From Phaeobacter bryozoorum (GTDB lineage Bacteria > Pseudomonadota > Alphaproteobacteria > Rhodobacterales > Rhodobacteraceae), in NCBI RefSeq assembly GCF_041893525.1, contig NZ_CP169068.1: DNA of 64,000 nucleotides; one strand, written 5' to 3'. The translations under genes and the position numbers were made by a program. The notes beneath the pieces are model-generated. The model did no database searches. It was not told the DNA's origin and saw nothing but the letters and a program-made list of their open reading frames with translations. Shown piece by piece: positions 60,838-64,000 of this stretch (the first letter of the stretch is position 1; each line of letters starts with the position of its first letter).

Positions 60838-62112
60838 ATGTGGCAGGTGCTGTCGAGCGCATGGGCGCTGCTTTTGGGTATGGGTATGCTGATGGTCGGC
60901 AACGGTCTTCAGGGGACCCTGCTGGGCGTTCGGGGCGAGATCGAGGGGTTTTCTACCCTCGAGATGTCCTTTGTCATGTCGGCTTATTTTGTCGGCTTTC
61001 TGGGCGGATCGCGTCTGGCGCCGGAGATGATCCGGCGGGTCGGCCATGTGCGGGTCTTTGCGGCGCTGGCCTCGTTCATCTCGGCGGTGATGATCCTTTA
61101 TCCGGCAATCACCAACCCGGTGGCCTGGATGCTGGGCCGGGTGCTGATCGGTTTCTGTTTCTCCGGCGTGTATGTCACCGCCGAAAGCTGGCTCAACAAT
61201 GCCTCTGACAATGCCAACCGGGGCAAGGCGCTGTCGCTCTATATGATCGTGCAGATGATCGGCATCGTCAGCGCGCAGGCGCTGTTGCTGGTCGGCGATC
61301 CCTCGGGCTATGAGACCTTTGTCATCGCCTCGGTGGTGGTTTCGGTCTCCTTTGCCCCCATTCTGCTGTCGATCTCGCCAACCCCGGCCTTTGACCGGAC
61401 CAAGCCGATGACCCTGCGCCAGCTGATGGATGCCTCGCCGCTGGGCTGTGTGGGCATGTTCCTGCTGGGGGGCGTGTTCTCGGCGCAATTTGGCATGAGC
61501 GCTGTCTATGGCGCTGCGGCCGGGCTGAGCCTGACGCAGATTTCGATCTTCGTTGCGACCTTCTATGTGGGGGCTGTGCTGATGCAATACCCGCTGGGGT
61601 GGATGTCGGACCGGATGGACCGGCGGATCCTGATCCTGTTTGGCGCGGCGGTTGCCGGCGGTGCTGCGATCGGGGCGATGATCCTGGGGGCTGATTTCCG
61701 TTTCCTGCTGATTGCGGCCTTCCTGATCGGGGGCATGACCAACCCGCTTTATTCGCTGCTGATTGCCCATACCAACGATTATCTCGACTATGACGACATG
61801 GCGGCGGCCTCGGGTGGGCTGGTGTTCATCAACGGGCTGGGTGCTGTCGCCGGGCCGCTGATCACCGGCTGGCTGATGGGGGATGAGGTCTTTGGTGCGC
61901 CGGGGTTCTTCCTGTTTACCGCGCTGCTGCTGCTGATGCTGGCGGTCTATGCTGCCTATCGCACAACCCAGCGCCCGGCGATTCCCACCGAAGAGACCGG
62001 GATCATGTCTGCGATGTCGCCGACGGCCTCTCCTGTTGCGGTTGAGTTCGCCCAGGAATATGCCATCGAGGCGGACATCGAGGAGCAAGAAGCCGCCGCC
62101 GAAGCGAGCTGA
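60838..62112 (+). CDS. MFS transporter (YcaD-like)
   Basis: A 424-aa permease with 12 predicted transmembrane helices, for example SSAWALLLGMGMLMVGNGLQGTLLGVR and FLLIAAFLIGGMTNPLYSLLIAH. The A-like motif is around GGSRLAPEMIRRVGHVRVF, and the cytoplasmic loop YPLGWMSDRMDRR is also typical. It ends in a long acidic cytoplasmic tail (AEFAQEY-like, EADIEEQEAAAEAS). AGGAG precedes the ATG. The subgroup (YcaD/YfkF-type) has no defined substrate. The 250 bases before it hold the promoter and no gene. Confidence 0.9.
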   Translation: MWQVLSSAWALLLGMGMLMVGNGLQGTLLGVRGEIEGFSTLEMSFVMSAYFVGFLGGSRLAPEMIRRVGHVRVFAALASFISAVMILYPAITNPVAWMLGRVLIGFCFSGVYVTAESWLNNASDNANRGKALSLYMIVQMIGIVSAQALLLVGDPSGYETFVIASVVVSVSFAPILLSISPTPAFDRTKPMTLRQLMDASPLGCVGMFLLGGVFSAQFGMSAVYGAAAGLSLTQISIFVATFYVGAVLMQYPLGWMSDRMDRRILILFGAAVAGGAAIGAMILGADFRFLLIAAFLIGGMTNPLYSLLIAHTNDYLDYDDMAAASGGLVFINGLGAVAGPLITGWLMGDEVFGAPGFFLFTALLLLMLAVYAAYRTTQRPAIPTEETGIMSAMSPTASPVAVEFAQEYAIEADIEEQEAAAEAS

Positions 62113-62249
62113 TTGCGCTAACTCACGGGAACTGTGGCAAGTTTTTCACGAAACTGTCGTGTATGACGCAAATCGTGACGGGCTTGCCCTTGTAAAATCT
62201 CTGCAAAAAAGTCTGAATTTCAGAACGGTATCTATGTGGAGGCAGACCT

Positions 62250-62828
62250 ATGACAGGTCCCGAGGAGATCCTGGACTTCTGGCTTGTAAGCACGGGAGAG
62301 AAGGGGTGGTACATGCAGGATGACGCGCTGGATGAGGAGATCCGGCGCCGGTTTCAGCCAACATGGGAGGCGGCCTGTGCCGGCAAATGCGACCATTGGC
62401 GCAGCAGCCCGCAGGGGGTTCTGGCCTATATCATCCTGACCGATCAGTTTCCGCGCAACATGTTCCGGGGGCAGGCGCAGGCTTTCTCGTCGGATACATT
62501 GGCACTGGCGGCGGCGAAATGTGCGATCAGCAAGTCCTGGGACATGAAGATCGACGAACCGCAGCGGCAGTTTTTCTACCTGCCGCTGATGCATTCGGAG
62601 AACCTGTGCGATCAGGAACGCTGCGTGCGGCTGATGCTGGAGCGGATGCCCAAGAACGGCGCGTCCAATCTGCTGCATGCGCGCGCCCACCGCGAGGTGA
62701 TCCGCCAGTTCGGCCGTTTCCCCTATCGCAACGAGGCGCTGGCGCGCAGCAGCACCGCGCCGGAAATGGATTACGTCATGGCCGGTGGCTATGGCAGCAC
62801 CATGCGCAGTCTTCAGGCCGCAGGCTGA
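62250..62828 (+). CDS. DUF924 family protein
   Basis: A 192-aa all-helical protein with the DUF924 signature: PEEILDFWL at the start, then WRSSPQGVLAYIILTDQFPRNMFRG, AFSSDTLALAAAKCAISKSWD, RQFFYLPLMHSENLCDQERC and HREVIRQFGRFPYRNEAL. The family has a TPR-like fold and is of unknown function. GGAGG lies 7 bases before the ATG at 62250. A hairpin follows at 62883. Confidence 0.9.
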   Translation: MTGPEEILDFWLVSTGEKGWYMQDDALDEEIRRRFQPTWEAACAGKCDHWRSSPQGVLAYIILTDQFPRNMFRGQAQAFSSDTLALAAAKCAISKSWDMKIDEPQRQFFYLPLMHSENLCDQERCVRLMLERMPKNGASNLLHARAHREVIRQFGRFPYRNEALARSSTAPEMDYVMAGGYGSTMRSLQAAG

Positions 62829-62882
62829 GGCGGCTGCCTTTCAGGCTTGCCTGAAACGCATCCTGCCCTGACACTGTTTTTG

Positions 62883-62911
62883 CGCCGCGCCCCAAGGAAC
62901 GGGGTGCGGCG
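62883..62911 (+). terminator. probable terminator after the DUF924 gene
   Basis: The arms CGCCGCGCCCC/GGGGTGCGGCG (one mismatch) are separated by 7 bases and followed by TTGCTGTTTCTT. The T-run is imperfect. Confidence 0.6.
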
Positions 62912-62971
62912 TTGCTGTTTCTTGCATGGCTCCTATGCGGTTGCATAGTGTGATTGCAGTGCCGCGAGAAA

Positions 62972-62989
62972 TAGTTTAACGGTGAACTA
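62972..62989. promoter_or_regulatory. palindrome upstream of lpd, shared with pdhA
   Basis: TAGTTTA-ACGG-TGAACTA matches the pdhA site at 44033-44050 in arms, spacing and orientation, with one arm mismatch. It is 30 bases before the lpd start, almost the same distance as the 28 bases at pdhA. Confidence 0.65.
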
Positions 62990-63019
62990 GTTTTTGATCC
63001 AGTATGGCGAGGAACCACC

Positions 63020-64000
63020 ATGGCCGCAGAAACCTATGACGTGATCGTAATCGGCGCAGGGCCGGGGGGCTATGTTGCCGCCATCCGTGCCGCCCAGCTG
63101 GGGTTGAAGACCTGCATTGTCGAACGTGAACATATGGGTGGCATCTGCCTGAACTGGGGCTGCATCCCGACCAAGGCGCTGCTGCGCTCGTCGGAAGTGT
63201 TCCACCTGATGGAGCGGGCCAAGGATTTCGGCCTGAAGGCAGACAACATCGGCTATGATCTGGACGCTGTGGTGAAACGTTCGCGCGGGGTGGCCAAGCA
63301 GCTGTCCAGCGGCATTGGCCATCTGATGAAGAAGAACAAGATTGCCGTGGTCATGGGCGAGGCGACGATCCCGGCCAAGGGCAAAGTGTCGGTGAAAACC
63401 GAAAAGGGCACGCAGGAACTGGCGGCGAAGAATATCGTGCTGGCGACTGGCGCCCGTGCGCGCGAGCTGCCGGGGCTGGAAGCGGACGGCGATCTGGTCT
63501 GGACCTACAAACACGCGCTGCAACCGGTGCGGATGCCGAAGAAGCTGCTGGTCATCGGCTCCGGCGCCATCGGCATTGAATTTGCCAGCTTCTACAACAC
63601 GCTGGGCGCTGACACCACGGTTGTTGAGGTGATGGACAGGGTGCTGCCGGTCGAGGACGCGGAAATCTCCGCCTTTGCCAAGAAGGCCTTTGTCAAACAG
63701 GGCATGAAGATCATGGAGAAAGCCATGGTCAAGCAGCTGGACCGCGGCAAGGGCAAAGTCACCGCCCATATTGAGGTCGGCGGCAAGGTGGAGAAACAGG
63801 AGTTTGACACCGTGATTTCCGCCGTGGGCATCGTCGGCAATGTCGAGGGGCTGGGGCTGGAAGGTCTGGGCGTCAAGGTCGACCGGACCCATGTCGTGAC
63901 CGATGAATACTGCCGCACCGGTGTCGATGGGCTTTATGCCATCGGCGATATCGCAGGGGCGCCCTGGCTGGCGCATAAGGCGTCGCATGAGGGCGTCATG
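63020..64000 (+). CDS. lpdA: dihydrolipoyl dehydrogenase (E3), 3'-truncated by window edge
   Basis: The first 327 residues of a flavoprotein disulfide reductase, the E3 of pyruvate dehydrogenase, which reoxidises dihydrolipoamide with NAD. FAD motif YDVIVIGAGPGGYVAAIRAAQLG (6-28), redox-active disulfide GGICLNWGCIPTKAL (Cys43, Cys48), NAD motif LLVIGSGAIGIEFASFYNTLGA, and the second FAD contact GVDGLYAIGDIAGAPWLAHKASHEG. The frame stays open to the window end. ATG 63020 lies after a weak GAGGA. The regulatory palindrome upstream ties it to pdhABC although the genes are 19 kb apart. Confidence 0.96.
   Translation, partial: MAAETYDVIVIGAGPGGYVAAIRAAQLGLKTCIVEREHMGGICLNWGCIPTKALLRSSEVFHLMERAKDFGLKADNIGYDLDAVVKRSRGVAKQLSSGIGHLMKKNKIAVVMGEATIPAKGKVSVKTEKGTQELAAKNIVLATGARARELPGLEADGDLVWTYKHALQPVRMPKKLLVIGSGAIGIEFASFYNTLGADTTVVEVMDRVLPVEDAEISAFAKKAFVKQGMKIMEKAMVKQLDRGKGKVTAHIEVGGKVEKQEFDTVISAVGIVGNVEGLGLEGLGVKVDRTHVVTDEYCRTGVDGLYAIGDIAGAPWLAHKASHEGVM

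Noticed and set aside
60697..62088. 463-codon frame antisense to the MFS gene
   Set aside because: His/Arg/Gln-rich shadow of the membrane-protein gene.

Overview
The window looks like a chromosomal segment of a marine Rhodobacteraceae (Roseobacter group, Leisingera/Phaeobacter/Ruegeria-like). Grounds: the tail end of a gene transfer agent (GTA) cluster at the left edge, the alphaproteobacterial pdhA-pdhB-pdhC order with a lipoyl domain on E1 beta, L-cysteate sulfo-lyase (CuyA) genes with a TauZ/YeiH-type exporter, and high GC with typical roseobacter housekeeping neighbours. No tRNA, rRNA or CRISPR array was seen.

Layout. (1) 1-4.8 kb: last GTA genes and cysE. (2) 4.8-13.9 kb: an accessory block. 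A minus-strand operon of four poorly known proteins, hflK, hflC and a mini-ORF faces two small plus-strand genes. A 62-aa Lys/Ala-rich protein, a Crp/Fnr regulator and an 80-aa conserved protein follow. The block ends in a graveyard of mobile-element debris: transposase C-terminus, YoeB-like toxin C-terminus, frameshifted tyrosine recombinase. (3) 13.9-35 kb: a catabolic and transport block. It holds a CuyA-type L-cysteate sulfo-lyase with its exporter and LysR, a TRAP transporter operon with an alpha/beta hydrolase, a second dead recombinase, an acidic-amino-acid set (symporter, tandem-domain racemase, aspartase), three more LysR regulators, and a second CuyA paralog fused in operon to a GltIJKL-type ABC transporter. 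Similar 15-bp palindromes (TTGC-N7-GCAW) sit in the intergenic spaces of this block and suggest a shared operator language. (4) 35.5-40 kb: a choline-sulfatase-like sulfatase, an MBL-fold hydrolase, a solute-binding-like protein without an export signal, and a frameshifted GlxA-type AraC regulator. (5) 40-64 kb: core genome. pdhABC, ftsB, pgk, two cyclophilins, a DUF3179 protein, two RTX-repeat proteins, a bactofilin/M23 peptidase pair, a DUF455 protein, bcp, a YhdP/AsmA-like giant protein, queA, an MFS transporter, a DUF924 protein and the start of lpd.

Three copies of a dispersed repeat of about 90 bp (around 4.83, 13.6 and 35.45 kb) mark the edges of blocks 2 and 3. Together with the two broken recombinases they suggest that both blocks were assembled by integration at a recurring site and then decayed. 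Functionally, blocks 3 and 4 converge on organosulfur and acidic amino-acid use: uptake, desulfonation to pyruvate, ammonia and sulfite, sulfite export, and aspartate racemisation and deamination to fumarate. An 18-bp palindrome shared by the pdhA and lpd upstream regions points to co-regulation of the split pyruvate dehydrogenase genes.
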